From contig CM038922.1 of NCBI GenBank assembly GCA_021904315.1, positions 16,901,347-16,965,346 on the forward strand: a stretch of DNA of 64,000 nucleotides, read 5' to 3'. Below, one piece after another: positions 52,370 through 62,819 of this stretch. Every line of letters begins with the position of its first letter. Position 1 is the first letter of the stretch. Under the pieces are notes generated by a model. That model saw nothing but the letters and a program-made list of their open reading frames with translations. It was not told the DNA's origin and did not search any database. A program made the position numbers and the translations under genes. The DNA comes from Sphagnum magellanicum. Lineage: Eukaryota > Streptophyta > Sphagnopsida > Sphagnales > Sphagnaceae.

Positions 52370-52570
52370 AACATTACAAAACTACATGGATACATGTAAC
52401 TTAAGTGATTAGTTTTGAAAATACACCCCTTAATGATACACAAATAAATCATATATGGACTAATGCACTAGCACAATAATGTCACGTGGATCAATAAAAG
52501 TTTATTGGATAGATCATAAACCAATATATATTGCATTTAAATTGCCTAACTCTATTCTTCAATTAATCTT
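52370..52570 (+). pseudogene. Apurinic-endonuclease-like C-terminus of the Helentron remnant
   Basis: A decayed stretch reads NYMDTCNLSD, IIYGLMH-like and finally WIDHKPIYIAFKLPN (52506-52550). It resembles the C-terminal block of endonuclease/exonuclease/phosphatase folds, where a (S)DHxPI motif is catalytic. This domain distinguishes Helentrons from canonical plant Helitrons. The upstream half of the endonuclease is too decayed to read. Confidence 0.55.
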
Positions 52571-53469
52571 ACCATAGTTTAAACATACAATTTTATTCTA
52601 AAAAACAACATATTTAGAAATTAAACATGTTTCAAAATTTCAAGTTCTACAAAAAATAAATTCACATAATATTATAGTTTTATTTGAAGGAAAAAAAAAA
52701 GCATTATTATTTTGAAATTCTATAATAATTAGATATTAAATATTAATGTTTCCAAGTCACTTAATCATCCCAATCATTTTAGTCATTTCAAATAGTCATG
52801 TTTAGTTTAGTAAATTTAGTTGTTTTAGAAAAATGTTCCAAACAATAGATACAAGAACCAGGTTCAAGTTTGTACCCATACATGACACCATACACATGTA
52901 ATATTCTAAATGAACATGTTTGAACACAAAATGAAAGATATTTTTATAAAAAAAATTTAGCATGTTAATTACCAAATGTCAAATTTTGTGTTCAACATTA
53001 AACATCTATATCATCATTTTTCAATCCATAAATTAGTAAGGTCCACATGTTAATGATGCCTTGTTTTATGACCAATCCAATTGTTCATTATTTTAGGTAT
53101 TTTGTAGGTGGGTATTGAATTGGTCATATTGAATGTTATAGTAAGAAGTATTCATAAAAGTATTCATAAAGGTCATTTTTAAATTATATTTGTTGGGTTG
53201 GTGACATTTTCGATCCAAGGTTAACCAAGGTTGGATCAAAATGTTGCATGAGTTCTATTTTGTTATCATCATCCTTTACTTGAATTTCATTGAAATTTTT
53301 ATTGCACAAGTTTATGAATGAAAACATTTTGAATTCTAAGTTTGGTTAAAAAATTCCATTCTTACACAAATAAAATGAACCAAATTTTAAAATAAGGTTT
53401 CTAATGTATCTATTAATGAAGTGTAGTTTGTGTGTTTTGTTTGTCATGTTGATAACTCTCAAACCACAA

Positions 53470-53720
53470 TGTCCCCTATCGTTGCGCTTTTGGTACCATT
53501 GGAAAGCCTTTGATGACAAAGGTGCACTTTGGTTTCACAATGTTTCAAATTACAATGCAAAAGTTATTGGATATTGAACAATTTTGTCAAAAGAAATTTA
53601 ACAAAATAAACTCAAAATTTAATGAAAATTGGAGAACATTCTAACACTCTTGAAACGTCCCTTGATGAATGTGATTTCTTGAAGGTAATTTTCTAAATTT
53701 TAGACCTAAAGTGAGGGGAG
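53470..53720 (+). repeat. Dispersed repeat with GGAAAGCCC core, copy
   Basis: The order 'ggaaagcctttgatga', 'ggtgca', 'ttcacaatgttt', 'gcaaaagttattggatattga' parallels 38040-38120. The inverse copy is at 28440-28540. Confidence 0.55.
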
Positions 53721-53884
53721 ATAATAAAAGTTTGAGTAATTTTTGTCATTGGAAATTAATTTAAAATAATTTTTTCGAACAATTGGACAAATGGCACACA
53801 CCACATTGGTAGATGTAAAATGATTGTAAAAGGAGTTTGGCTTTCAAGGGTAAATAAAACATAATGAAAAACGGTCATGTAAAA

Positions 53885-54443
53885 AAAACAAGGGGTGTGT
53901 CACACTATGGCCTTGCCATTTACATTAAAAAGTATCTTAAGGCAAAAGAAGAATTATGAAAATTCAAAAATTTCCACCATGTAGAAAATATAATGTTAAA
54001 AAAATCCTCTAAAAGAAACCAAAATCCATCAAGCTATTATAATTCTACACCGTAGTACCTTGGCCATTTCAACACATGTTCATCGAATATTTAATTAATT
54101 TTAAAACATTCATTTCAATAAATGAAATATTCCCTAAATATATCCATTATTTTCCTTCACAATATTTTTTGGATTGGAAGAAATAATTTTTGAAAATTTC
54201 TAACATTTCTGAAAATAATATACTTAGCGTCGAACTGGCCAAGGTACTAAGCTCATAACTAATCTCAAGTTTCAACACAAGCCAAAATATCATGTTTCAA
54301 AAATCCTCATAATAAAAATAGACCTATTATTATTATTACCTAGGGGCCAAAATCCCTTAAGCTACATCCCTTAAGCTACTATACTCTATAATGAATCTAA
54401 ACACAATATGCTTAAGGGCCTTGGTAGTAGGCAAGGCCAACAC
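53885..54443. repeat. Dispersed repeat R, copy 1, interrupted by a MITE
   Basis: It matches 61345-61672 over nearly its whole length: 'gggtgtgtcacac', 'ccttgccatttac', 'aaatcctctaaa', 'caagtttcaacacaagccaaaatatcat', 'ctactatactctataatgaatctaaacacaat' and 'ggcaaggccaac'. It begins near GGCCTTGCC and ends near GGCAAGGCC, which are inverse complements. An extra segment of about 193 bases interrupts it. Confidence 0.75.
54053..54249. mobile_element. MITE with GTACCTTGGCCA terminal inverted repeats, nested in repeat R
   Basis: The left end reads GTACCTTGGCCATTTCAAC, and the right end is the inverse complement of GTACCTTGGCCAGTTCGAC. TA flanks both sides, as expected for a TA target duplication. 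It has no coding capacity. The homologous repeat at 61345-61672 lacks it. A second copy lies at 55437-55632. Confidence 0.75.
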
Positions 54444-54444
54444 C

Positions 54445-55140
54445 AAACCATTGCCATTTGCCAACATAAGGAAGAATCTACTCTGTAAAGTCCTGAGGGG
54501 TGGGCTTTACGGGAATGGGGCCATGCTCGACTCTCCCTTGTGAGGCCCCTAAAGCCTCCTCCACCGGGGTTTACACTACACTTTTGGCTTTGCCTAAAAA
54601 GAATGTATAAATATAACATCCGAAGGATAAATCAAGGTCTCGGATTCCAAATTTATCATTTGCCGGGTTGAATTTATAGCCCTTAAGAGACTTCACTTGA
54701 GAAGGCGAAGATACGAGAAGTATTTAGGTCTTCCGGTTCTAATTGCCCGTAGGATAGAGAGGTGGAGAGTTGAGAGTGAAAGTCGGGATTCAGGAAATCA
54801 CCGAGTGAGTTCTTGAAACCCCCTCATTACGGGATAGACATAAAAATTTATAAACCACAACCCCCCGTCCCCCCCATAAAAAGGAAGTTGGGTGCTGGGT
54901 CCGTTGGATGCCAATATGAGCCACGGACGTGCAACAATCGATTTTGTCTGTAAGGGGATAACGACGAACTACAACAAAAAGGGGATTCGCACCCAACCCG
55001 CTTGGGGCAAGTGCGGTATGGTTTCATTGGTTCCTTTACGAACAACAAACAAAAGCATTCACTCCTGAGTGTAAGACGGACAGACGGTCGAGGGACCCAT
55101 GAAAATGAAAAACTCAATAAACAAACCCACACGACACACC
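54445..55140. other. GC-richer island, possible organelle-derived insertion
   Basis: Composition changes abruptly from about one quarter to nearly one half G+C, with C homopolymers ('ccccccgtccccccc') and many CpG. It ends as abruptly near 55140. A 94-codon open frame on the minus strand (54848-55132) has no motif that I recognise. Texture and sharp borders suggest a copy of mitochondrial DNA, but I cannot name a mitochondrial gene in it. Confidence 0.35.
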
Positions 55141-55214
55141 TTTAACGATCCCATTGGTCATCCACATGCCACAAATTGGGTTCCGTAACTAATTTGGAAA
55201 TTAGTTCAATGATG

Positions 55215-55400
55215 AACAATCGGCCTTCAAAATGGCCAAATTGAAAAAAACATTCAATTCAATTCAATTTGGCCTTCCAAATGGTCGAATTTTCAATAGG
55301 CCTCAAAATGACCAAATGCTAAATTTTTCCAATCGGCCTTCAAAATCACCATATGATAAATTTTCGATCGGCTTTCAAAATGGCCGAATTGATAATTTTT
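55215..55400. repeat. Minisatellite with palindromic CGGCCTTCAAAATGGCCG unit
   Basis: About five imperfect units of 30-50 bases start at roughly 55221, 55271, 55299, 55334 and 55369. Each has the form (C)GGCCTTCAAAATGGCCGAATT…AATTTTTC. The core CGGCC…GGCCG can fold on itself. Confidence 0.7.
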
Positions 55401-55436
55401 TTCATTGCTCACTACTTGTACAAAGCGAACCATCTT

Positions 55437-55632
55437 TACCTTGGCAACTTCGACAAATGTCTATTGGATAATTAATTAATTAATTAATTTTGAAATTCTC
55501 ATTTCAACATATAAAATATTCTTGAAGATTCAATATTTTCCCTTCACAAAATTTTCATATTTGAAAATATATTTTTTGAAAATTTCAGCATTTTTTAAAG
55601 TAATATAATTAGTGTCAAAGTTGGCCAATGTA
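55437..55632. mobile_element. MITE with TACCTTGGC-type terminal inverted repeats, second copy
   Basis: The left end reads TACCTTGGCAACTTCGAC and the right end is the inverse complement of TACATTGGCCAACTTTGAC. Internal landmarks match 54053-54249: an AATTAATT run, 'tttcaa.a.a.aaatatt', 'ttttcccttcacaa' and 'gaaaatttc..catttttt'. Confidence 0.65.
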
Positions 55633-55689
55633 GTAGTAGGATAGTGTGGTACTAGTATTAATTGATTAGTTGCAGAGACCCTTAAAGTT

Positions 55690-55980
55690 CAATTTTTTTT
55701 TTTTTTTTTTTTTTTTGGGGGTGATTGACATCATTGATTGGTCAATCAAAAAAAAAATTAATCAAGCTTTTGGACAGTCCCAAAATAGATACATTATAAT
55801 AATCTCCTCCATTTTGGGTTGCTTAATTAGGGCAAAGGGTATGTGAGATAGAATGAGGTGCAATTGGGAACATTTTGGGGGAACACACGAGAACCCATCG
55901 GGAACTCAATGGGAACGCATTAGGAACAAAACAATAATCCCCAAAACCCCCCCCCCCCACTTGCTAAATACTAAATAGTA
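55690..55980. repeat. Long T tract, GGGAAC short repeats and C tract
   Basis: A run of nearly 30 T followed by G lies at about 55691. From 55868 to 55935 the motif (G)GGAAC-x-CATT is repeated about five times, followed by a run of about 12 C near 55950. No gene is visible. Confidence 0.5.
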
Positions 55981-56850
55981 ACTGGCGTTAAATGATGCTA
56001 ATTTCCAGGTACCTGAAAAGATTCGAACCCACGACCGAACAGTTCTGCAAGATCGTGGAGACCTGCCAAAGGTGGTGAGGATTTAAGCTAGGGCCCTTCA
56101 TGGATGATAGATAGATCATCCATCTTCTGTGGACGATATATATAACCATCCATGAAGACGTTAGTCGCTAGTATGTTATCTGAACATTAACGGGTGCCTC
56201 GTCAACAGAGATGGGATTTGATGTTCATGAAGATTAGATTCGTCATCCATCTGGGTGGTTTCTTGTCACTGTAATGCGGGATTTCAGGAAACGGGCTGAA
56301 TGAGAAAACTGCTGCCCGCTGCCCCTCTGCCCGTGGGGTCGTCTCTCTCCTCTCTCTCTCTCTCGCTCTCCTTCCCTTTGAGGTTTGGTGCGCTTTCCTC
56401 CGCCATCGCTGCTGCTGCGCCTTTGCTCGTGTTTTGTTCCACGTTTTGCTTGCTGTCCAGTTGCTTGTGGGAGCCTTTTGGATGTCCTTGTTACGGAGCT
56501 TCGCTTCTTCAAGGTTTTCTTTACGGGTTTTGGTCTCTTTTTCAGTAGGTTTTTGTTTCTTTCTTCACTTCTTGGCTGGGGCTTTGTGCGTGGTAACTGT
56601 CGCGTCTCTATGGAAGTCACAAAGCTTCTAGTTGTCTAAGGTTTTTTTTTCCCCCGTCCCTCCTTCCCTCATGCTGTCTTCCAGACGTTGCTCTTTTCTT
56701 CGCCTGGAAGAAGAGTTGACGCTCTCGCATTTTCCTTGACAGTGGGGCGGCGGCTCCAGTGAGGGTTTGGGGACGCGTGGGATTCAGGGTAGATCTGAAC
56801 TCAAAGGAAAAGATTTTTCTTCGGGACGAGAATTCGGTATCTGGAATAGT

Positions 56851-58866
56851 ATGCCGAAGCCGTGTGATGCTTGCCACGCATCGAGTGCGGTTGTGTACTG
56901 TCGAGCGGATGCGGCGTACCTTTGTGTAGGCTGCGATGGCAAAGTGCACGGCGCAAACAAGCTTGCGTCTCGTCACGAGCGCGTGTGGATGTGTGAGGTC
57001 TGTGAGCTTGCACCGGCAGTAGTCACCTGCAAAGCCGATGCGGCTGCCCTTTGTTTCTCGTGCGACACCGACATCCATTCTGCAAACCCCCTTGCTCGTC
57101 GCCATGAGCGTGTCGCTGTGGTTCCTTTCTTCGAGTGTCCTAACGTAGCTAAGGTGGTGCACATCAATGCCATGAACGTTGCCGTTCCTGTCATCGACTG
57201 CTGCGATTTGATTAAGGCTGATAACGAAACCTCGGCGGTCGAGGCGTCGTGGCTTCTTCAGAATCCCAAGCGACCCGGAGAAGCCTTGATGAAAGGCAAG
57301 ACTGCTCTTGCCGCAGTTTCCTCGTCCTTTTTCTTTTCTTTCTCGTTGAATGCATAGCCCAGTGCGAGGCATGGCGGCAGTCTTCACTAACAAACAGAGT
57401 AGAAGAAATTTTAGCACCGGGTTCGTCTTTACTGGATTTCCTGGCTTCGACCTTATGTGCACCCCATGCATGGAATTTGCTACATGAAGCTCTGGCCATT
57501 TCTTTTATGATGCAGATGATGATTTGGGCTTGTTGTCTTCTTCATACCTTGAGCGGCAATACAGTGCAAAATCGCAGAAGGAGAAGTTCAAAACCAAGGC
57601 AGAGTTGTATGAAGCAGCAGAGCTGTTCCCAGATGTGGACCCTTACCTGGATCTGGACTATGCAGCAGCCATGGGTGATGCTACTACCCAAGTTGGGGCC
57701 GATAGTCTGGTTCCAGTACACAACTCCTCCTCCACTGCTGACAATCCTGGCCAACCTTCACTCATCCATGCACAATCCCATGTGACATCCTACTCTGAGT
57801 TGCCTCAGAATAATGGCTACAACCATGGTGCTTCTTCTCTTAGCCATAGTGTAAGTTTTCCCAATTCTTGCTGCTGATTGGTTTGTTAGTGGAAAGCAAT
57901 TTTTGGGTCTTCATGATGAATTGGGGTTGTCGCATCCACAAATTAAATCTCTGTGTAGTGAAAACTCTAAAGCTATCAGCATCTCTGATTGATATTAAAG
58001 GAACCCAGTTTCCGTGAGTGATACCATATTGTCACTATAGCATAAGATTCTAATTCCTGCTAGTTTGTGTGTGGCTCTAGAAGCAGATTTCAGTCTTCAA
58101 GAAAAGCTGCAGCTGTTGCATCTCAAGTCCAATCTCTGTATAGTGGGCTCTAAAGCTAATAGCATGTATGCTTGATATCGAAGTTACCTGTCAAAGTTAT
58201 CCCAGCATCCCTGAAACAAAGATTGCACAACATATATTAAGTGTTCCAGCAGACATTTCCTGATTTAACTCTATAGGCCTTATCTTGTCTGTCTGTGCTT
58301 TCAATATTTGTTTAAGATATATATCTGCACACTTGTGATCCCTTGGTTCGTAGCTTGCTGGACAAATATTTTTGGGTCATCTTTTTCTTGAGACTTGCCA
58401 CAGAAAGATCTGTATCTAAAGGTCTGGAGTTCCTAGCTCTGGCATATGCTCCTTTCACCAGTTTTCAACACAGTTGGACCACAGTCATGCACGAGTACTG
58501 ATGGTGTTGCTTTCTTCATGCCAGATTTCATCATCTTCCATTGATGCGGGTGTTGTTCCTGACTCTAGCTCAAGTGACATGTCTCCCCCCACTGAAGGGT
58601 CCCCAGGGATGCTGGAGTATCCAGCCCCGACAGTGCCTGCTGGTGGTCCAGGTGAGACAATGGCACGTGAAGCACGGGTCATGAGATACAAGGAGAAAAG
58701 GAAGAATCGTAAGTTTGAGAAGACCATCCGTTATGCCTCAAGGAAGGCATATGCTGAAAGTCGCCCAAGAATCAAAGGAAGATTTGCTAAGCGCACAGAC
58801 TCAGATACAGAGTTCATGTTTCCAATGGTCCCTGATGGCAGTTTTGGTGTTGTGCCCACCTACTAG
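56851..58866 (+). CDS. CONSTANS-like transcription regulator, two B-boxes plus CCT domain
   Basis: Exons are 56851-57295, 57516-57850 and 58525-58866, joining in frame to a 373-residue protein. The start ATG precedes [18 protein letters not shown]. Two adjacent B-box zinc fingers cover residues 5-46 and 48-89 (CDAC…HERVW, CEVC…HERVAVVPF). The middle region includes [12 protein letters not shown]. The CCT domain, [20 protein letters not shown] onward to KRTD, covers about residues 308-351. The protein ends FGVVPTY, the VP motif with which group-I CONSTANS-like proteins bind the COP1 WD40 domain. Such proteins are nuclear, use CCT to contact NF-Y subunits and DNA, and mediate light and photoperiod responses. 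Intron 1 fits AAAG|GCAAGA…TGATGCAG, a GC-AG intron, giving MKDDDLG at the junction. Intron 2 is GT-AG, phase 0. No good alternative GT donor was seen before the in-frame stop at 57355. Confidence 0.9.
57296..57515 (+). other. Probable GC-AG first intron of the CONSTANS-like gene
   Basis: Reading through would meet a stop at 57355-57357. The donor AAAG|GCAAGA resembles the GC-donor consensus, and the acceptor is TTTATGATGCAG. Joining ATGAAAG to ATGATGATTTG restores the frame. Confidence 0.6.
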
Positions 58867-58869
58867 GTA

Positions 58870-61340
58870 CTTACTATTCTGGCTCAGGGTGCCAAAGTTC
58901 CAGACCTGTTGATATCAGGCTCTGGAACCATGTAAGATTAGAAATATGCTGTTTCCTTGCTTTCTATGAAGCTTGGCGAGGTGGAAAGAGGCTTCAACTC
59001 CATGGTTATGCTGGCTTCGAGGATGGAGATGGGCCTGATGGGCTTCTAGGCTGTGCATGGCAGAGACTGCCAGATTCATGTCCAGCCAAAATTGGCTGCT
59101 TTGGGCATGCAGAAGTTGCTGTGTGCATCTTCTTGTCTGTTTCACTGGCAGCTTTTGAACTTGGTGACAAGAGGTCTCATATGCCTGCCTCATTATCCAT
59201 CCAAGTTCTCCTGTGCAGTTAGGTCAGTAGTTAGGTGTGTCCTAGATTGGATATTCTGAAATTTGACGACTTTTCATGAAAGTTAGAAATTGCATGGTAT
59301 GTGGTTAAGCTGTGGATGGTTTGTTGAACCAGTGGCAGTGGCACTGGTGTCATATCATTTTCAGGTTCAACTCATGTATGTGCTCTAAACTAAACTGACT
59401 CTTGCTACCTTCCAATGTACATGTGTGACAACCCTGTAAATATGAATGACAATGCTTTTGATTTTGGCTGTGAATTTCAATGATTTTATATGGAGTGGTG
59501 TGCATTGTCAGCTACTCTTGCCAACTTGCTGTTTGTTTATTGTTGAAGTTGCAATGCCCCTGACTTAGTAAGTGTGGTGGCTATGATTCTCCACAGGAGT
59601 CATATAGACTGTCATAATTGTGCCAAGTGACTCAAGTTTTGTTTTTTGCTGCCATGTTTTCTTGTTAACTCAACTGTAATGTGCTCATGTTCTGCACCAG
59701 CAATGTGCTAGATTTGGTATGATCTCATGTTATCTGAAGATGAGTAGAAAGCTTCTTGCTTTGAGCAGCTATTTGCTGTCTGCAAGTCATTGGAGTAAGT
59801 TGAATGTAGCCTGTCTTCTGTTCTTTTCAATTGTGCCTGGCTTGTTCTTGAATCTTGTGGGTGTATGTTAGCAGGACTTGTTTCTCTTGTCTACATCATA
59901 AGCCTGTCTTTCTGCAGAACACTTGGGGGGATTTTGACACTGTTTTACTGTATGGAACTCTTACTTGAGGACTTGATGCATTGTGCCATCTGGAAGGATC
60001 CCTACCTTGAGCTACAAGTGAAGATCCAAGAGGAAGGTTCATGGGTCTGAAAATGAAAACTGCAGAAGCTCTGTCCAGGTTAGATCACAGTGAGGAGAAA
60101 ATATGTTTTTTGATGCCATTCATGAGTACTTTCACAGGCAGCAGGACCTTGATTGGCGTGAAACAGAAGGAGCTTGTCAACAGTTGTTCCTCAGACCAAA
60201 AAAGTAGGAGGTGGAGTTGGAGGAGCTTGGATGCTCTTCATGTAGTTGTCAGGAGCAATGGATTGTGAATTGTCTGCAGCTACAGCTTGTGTCAAGGTGC
60301 ACCCCATTAAACATAAAGGCTTCCATCTTCTTCAGACCTTAATGACAAGGAAAGGACTTGACATCAATGCTAGTATGCTAGAATGGAGTGTTCTTTCTTG
60401 ATTACATTTTGTTTGGCCATTTTGTTTCTTGCTTGATCTGGGTCAATCACAGAAATCTCCAATGTATATGAGAAGCAAGACAGTGCTGTATATTCAAGCA
60501 TTCAGGTGAAATTGGCACATTCACCCGTACTTTTCTTGAATTCCCTCAATATCTGTTCTCTTACTCTTTTGCAGACACACACTTCTGGTCTGATTTGTGA
60601 TTTGGATCCAAGTGGCTGCAGTGGCTTTCATACAGGATAATCGTAAAGATCTTAGCAAAATGATACCAGTTGTGATTTAGTGTAATCTGATTTCTCAGTT
60701 CAATTGCTCTCATTGAACTATGTTTTTGCTTGTCACCAGAATTGATTAATTTGCTCATATGTTCTTACCCATCAGGTAACATCAGGTAAGGATGGGAAGT
60801 ACAAGAGAAATCGAAAGGCACCATACATCTTCCTTGGGCCTCTGGCCTGACAGGCCAAAGGTGAAAGAGTGGGTGCCATTTCATGACATTGAAAGCTTTT
60901 AAGGCAGTGTTTCATGTAGAATTCAAGAGAAACTGAAAGCTTTAGGCAGTGTTTCTTGGATACTCTTCATCATGTGCTCTGGGAGTAATGCAGTTGCTAT
61001 GGTGCACTTTGCAGAAGAGCAATGGCTTACAACACCAAGATTCATGAAGCAAAAAAGCTTTCTACAGCAGCTAAGAGAAAAATTATCTAGACATCTAGGT
61101 GATTGTGATTACTGTTATTAAGTTTCAGAGAGTAATATACTGACTGACACCCACTTACAGTGCTAAACAATTTTTGGATTTTTGGATTTTTTTCTTTCCA
61201 AGAACATGATGATGGAAACTAAATTTCATAAAGGAATTTATTACATTCATGCTTGGTTGAAGAATGTGATAGTCATGCTTAAGGTGAAACATTGATATAC
61301 ATTCTTTTAGGGTTGGTTGTGGAGAGCCAAAGATGAAAAC
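58870..61340. other. Downstream region of the CONSTANS-like gene, no supported gene
   Basis: Moderately AT-rich sequence of gene-flank type. Short frames, for example 59053-59259 and 60041-60268, show no known motif. Part may be a 3' untranslated region; a possible polyadenylation neighbourhood with AATGTACATGTGTGACAA and AATATGAATGACAATG lies near 59415-59455. Confidence 0.3.
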
Positions 61341-61344
61341 CAAA

Positions 61345-61672
61345 ACAAAACAAAACAATGGGTGTGTCACACTGGCGCCTTGCCATTTACATAAAAAAGT
61401 ATCAGAAGGCAAAAGAAGAATGATGGAAACTCAAATGCTTCACCATGCAAAAAATATGATCTTCAAAAAATCCTCTAAAACAAACCAAAATCCTTCAAGA
61501 TACTATAACTCTATAACTGATCTCAAGTTTCAACACAAGCCAAAATATCATCTTTCAAAAATCCTCTTATAAAAATAGACCTATTACCTATGGGCCAAAA
61601 TCCATTAAGCTACTATACTCTATAATGAATCTAAACACAATGTCCTTGCCTCGGTAGGCAAGGCCAACAAAA
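61345..61672. repeat. Dispersed repeat R, copy 2, without the MITE
   Basis: It is the uninterrupted partner of 53885-54443 in the same orientation. At the point of the MITE insertion it reads 'tataactctataactgatctc'. Confidence 0.75.
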
Positions 61673-62475
61673 CAAGTGCAGTAGGATTTCATGTACATCT
61701 TTGTTATTTCTAGAGAAAAAATTAGGTCACAAGATTTTAATTTCCTTAAACCCTAAATCCTTCACATCTCAAGGAGGTGCAAAACGGAATGTGCTATGTT
61801 ATGATGGATGAAATTCAGTATTAAGATTTATAACTAATAGATGCATTTTGGCCTATTAATGGCATGCCCTATTACCTTACTCAAATCAACTAAATGAAAT
61901 AAGTGAATAAATGCAAATGGGCCCTTTCCAAGTAAAATGAAAAGCTGGCAAATGAAACAAAATATATTTTTAATAGAATGGGAATGAAAATTCTCAAATT
62001 TGAGATGAATAATAAATTATTGGAATTGAGATTTTGATCATCCATTTTATCAGATTTCATCCATCTTGAAACCACTCATTTCCAGGTCACTCTCTAGTGG
62101 TATTTATCCAACAAAAAATTTCTTTTTTTTGACAAAATATTGGGAAAATATTTTTTTTTCTAGTGAGAATTCAACTAATTTTGGTAAAGTTTTGGAAAAT
62201 TCGCTAGTTTTTCGATATCACAAAATCGGAGGAAAAAAAAAACCCTGCATGACATGTCCTTCTACAACAAGAAAGGGCGAAAAAAAGTTTTTAAAAAATA
62301 AAAGAAAAAAGACCCGGGTATATTTAGAGCCTGAAAATATCAGTGGTTGTCGGTTATTGAGTTCTGACCTATGTAACCAGCAGGTTCCGGGTATCAATAA
62401 AATATCAGGTGGTTACTGAAATTTTTGAAAACCAATAGATAACCTACCAGTCGGGTATTTACTTTTCAAATTTTA

Positions 62476-62519
62476 GATAACCTACTTGGATGATTGAAAT
62501 TTCATCCAGGTAGGTTATC
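62476..62519. repeat. Near-perfect hairpin with 18-base arms
   Basis: GATAACCTACTTGGATGA, a loop TTGAAATT, then TCATCCAGGTAGGTTATC. The arms pair with a single mismatch. A 15-base palindrome ATAACCGACGGTTAT follows at 62605-62619. Confidence 0.8.
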
Positions 62520-62819
62520 AATCCTAAATCCATAAAACATGTTTACAATAGAAGACATAAAACACACCCCCCAAAAATACTATCACTTGTTCTACCTAGG
62601 AAATATAACCGACGGTTATAATAGCAAGTAGTTGAAAATTGGTCCTTATTTATATCGACAATTATTGCCAGGAAAACTGCGTAAATAGGTAACCGGAGGG
62701 TACTACAGTTAATCCCTTCACAGTGGAATTGGTAACCGGGAGGGACTAAGATTTAACCAACCCGCCAGGTATGAGGAAAACATAATAACCGGGAAACACT
62801 GGAAAAATACCCGGGAACG

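Larger units (their letters stand above)
47150..52720 (+). mobile_element. Decayed Helitron of the Helentron type (Rep-helicase plus endonuclease)
   Basis: No intact frame remains, but fragments in three frames on the plus strand keep the order of a Helentron protein. 47680: CYCCQRLYF-type Cys pair. 47967: YGQCGMHGSIVSVPTNLE, matching the conserved block upstream of the Rep domain. 49270-49420: CRFQYSKP.. and an EEH-type block. 49549-49758: AKFILNPYVAIGYFTSHLTK, at the position of the Rep two-tyrosine motif. 50600-50780: a degenerate Walker A stretch followed by KVAFNINGITIHFAL. 50865-50900: FLIIDEISLVGD (Walker B). 51052-51492: LNRFRTTSHTFEDINFINNF and SMLPSQTSGLCCELFFKKTT. 51443-51628: NATSNGLVNGT and IWIRFCNPQIGS. 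51741: GLTFDFLAFDLHGVTKHGLA. 52500-52550: YWIDHKPIYIAFKLP, the last catalytic DH block of EEP endonucleases. Many stops and frameshifts show it is dead. Element ends were not located. Confidence 0.8.

Noticed and set aside
54848-55132. A 94-codon minus-strand frame in the GC-rich island
   Set aside because: No recognisable protein family, and a high-GC stretch is expected to give long chance frames.
56005-56060. A tRNA-like T-loop (GGTTCGAATC on the minus strand) near 56015
   Set aside because: The T-stem does not pair properly, and I could not find matching D and anticodon arms or an A box at the right distance. It may be a SINE B box by chance.
56243-57499. Long minus-strand frames (284 and 125 codons) and the 178-codon plus frame at 57249-57785 over the CONSTANS-like gene
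   Set aside because: They overlap the confident B-box exons in other frames, and their composition is that of shadow frames.
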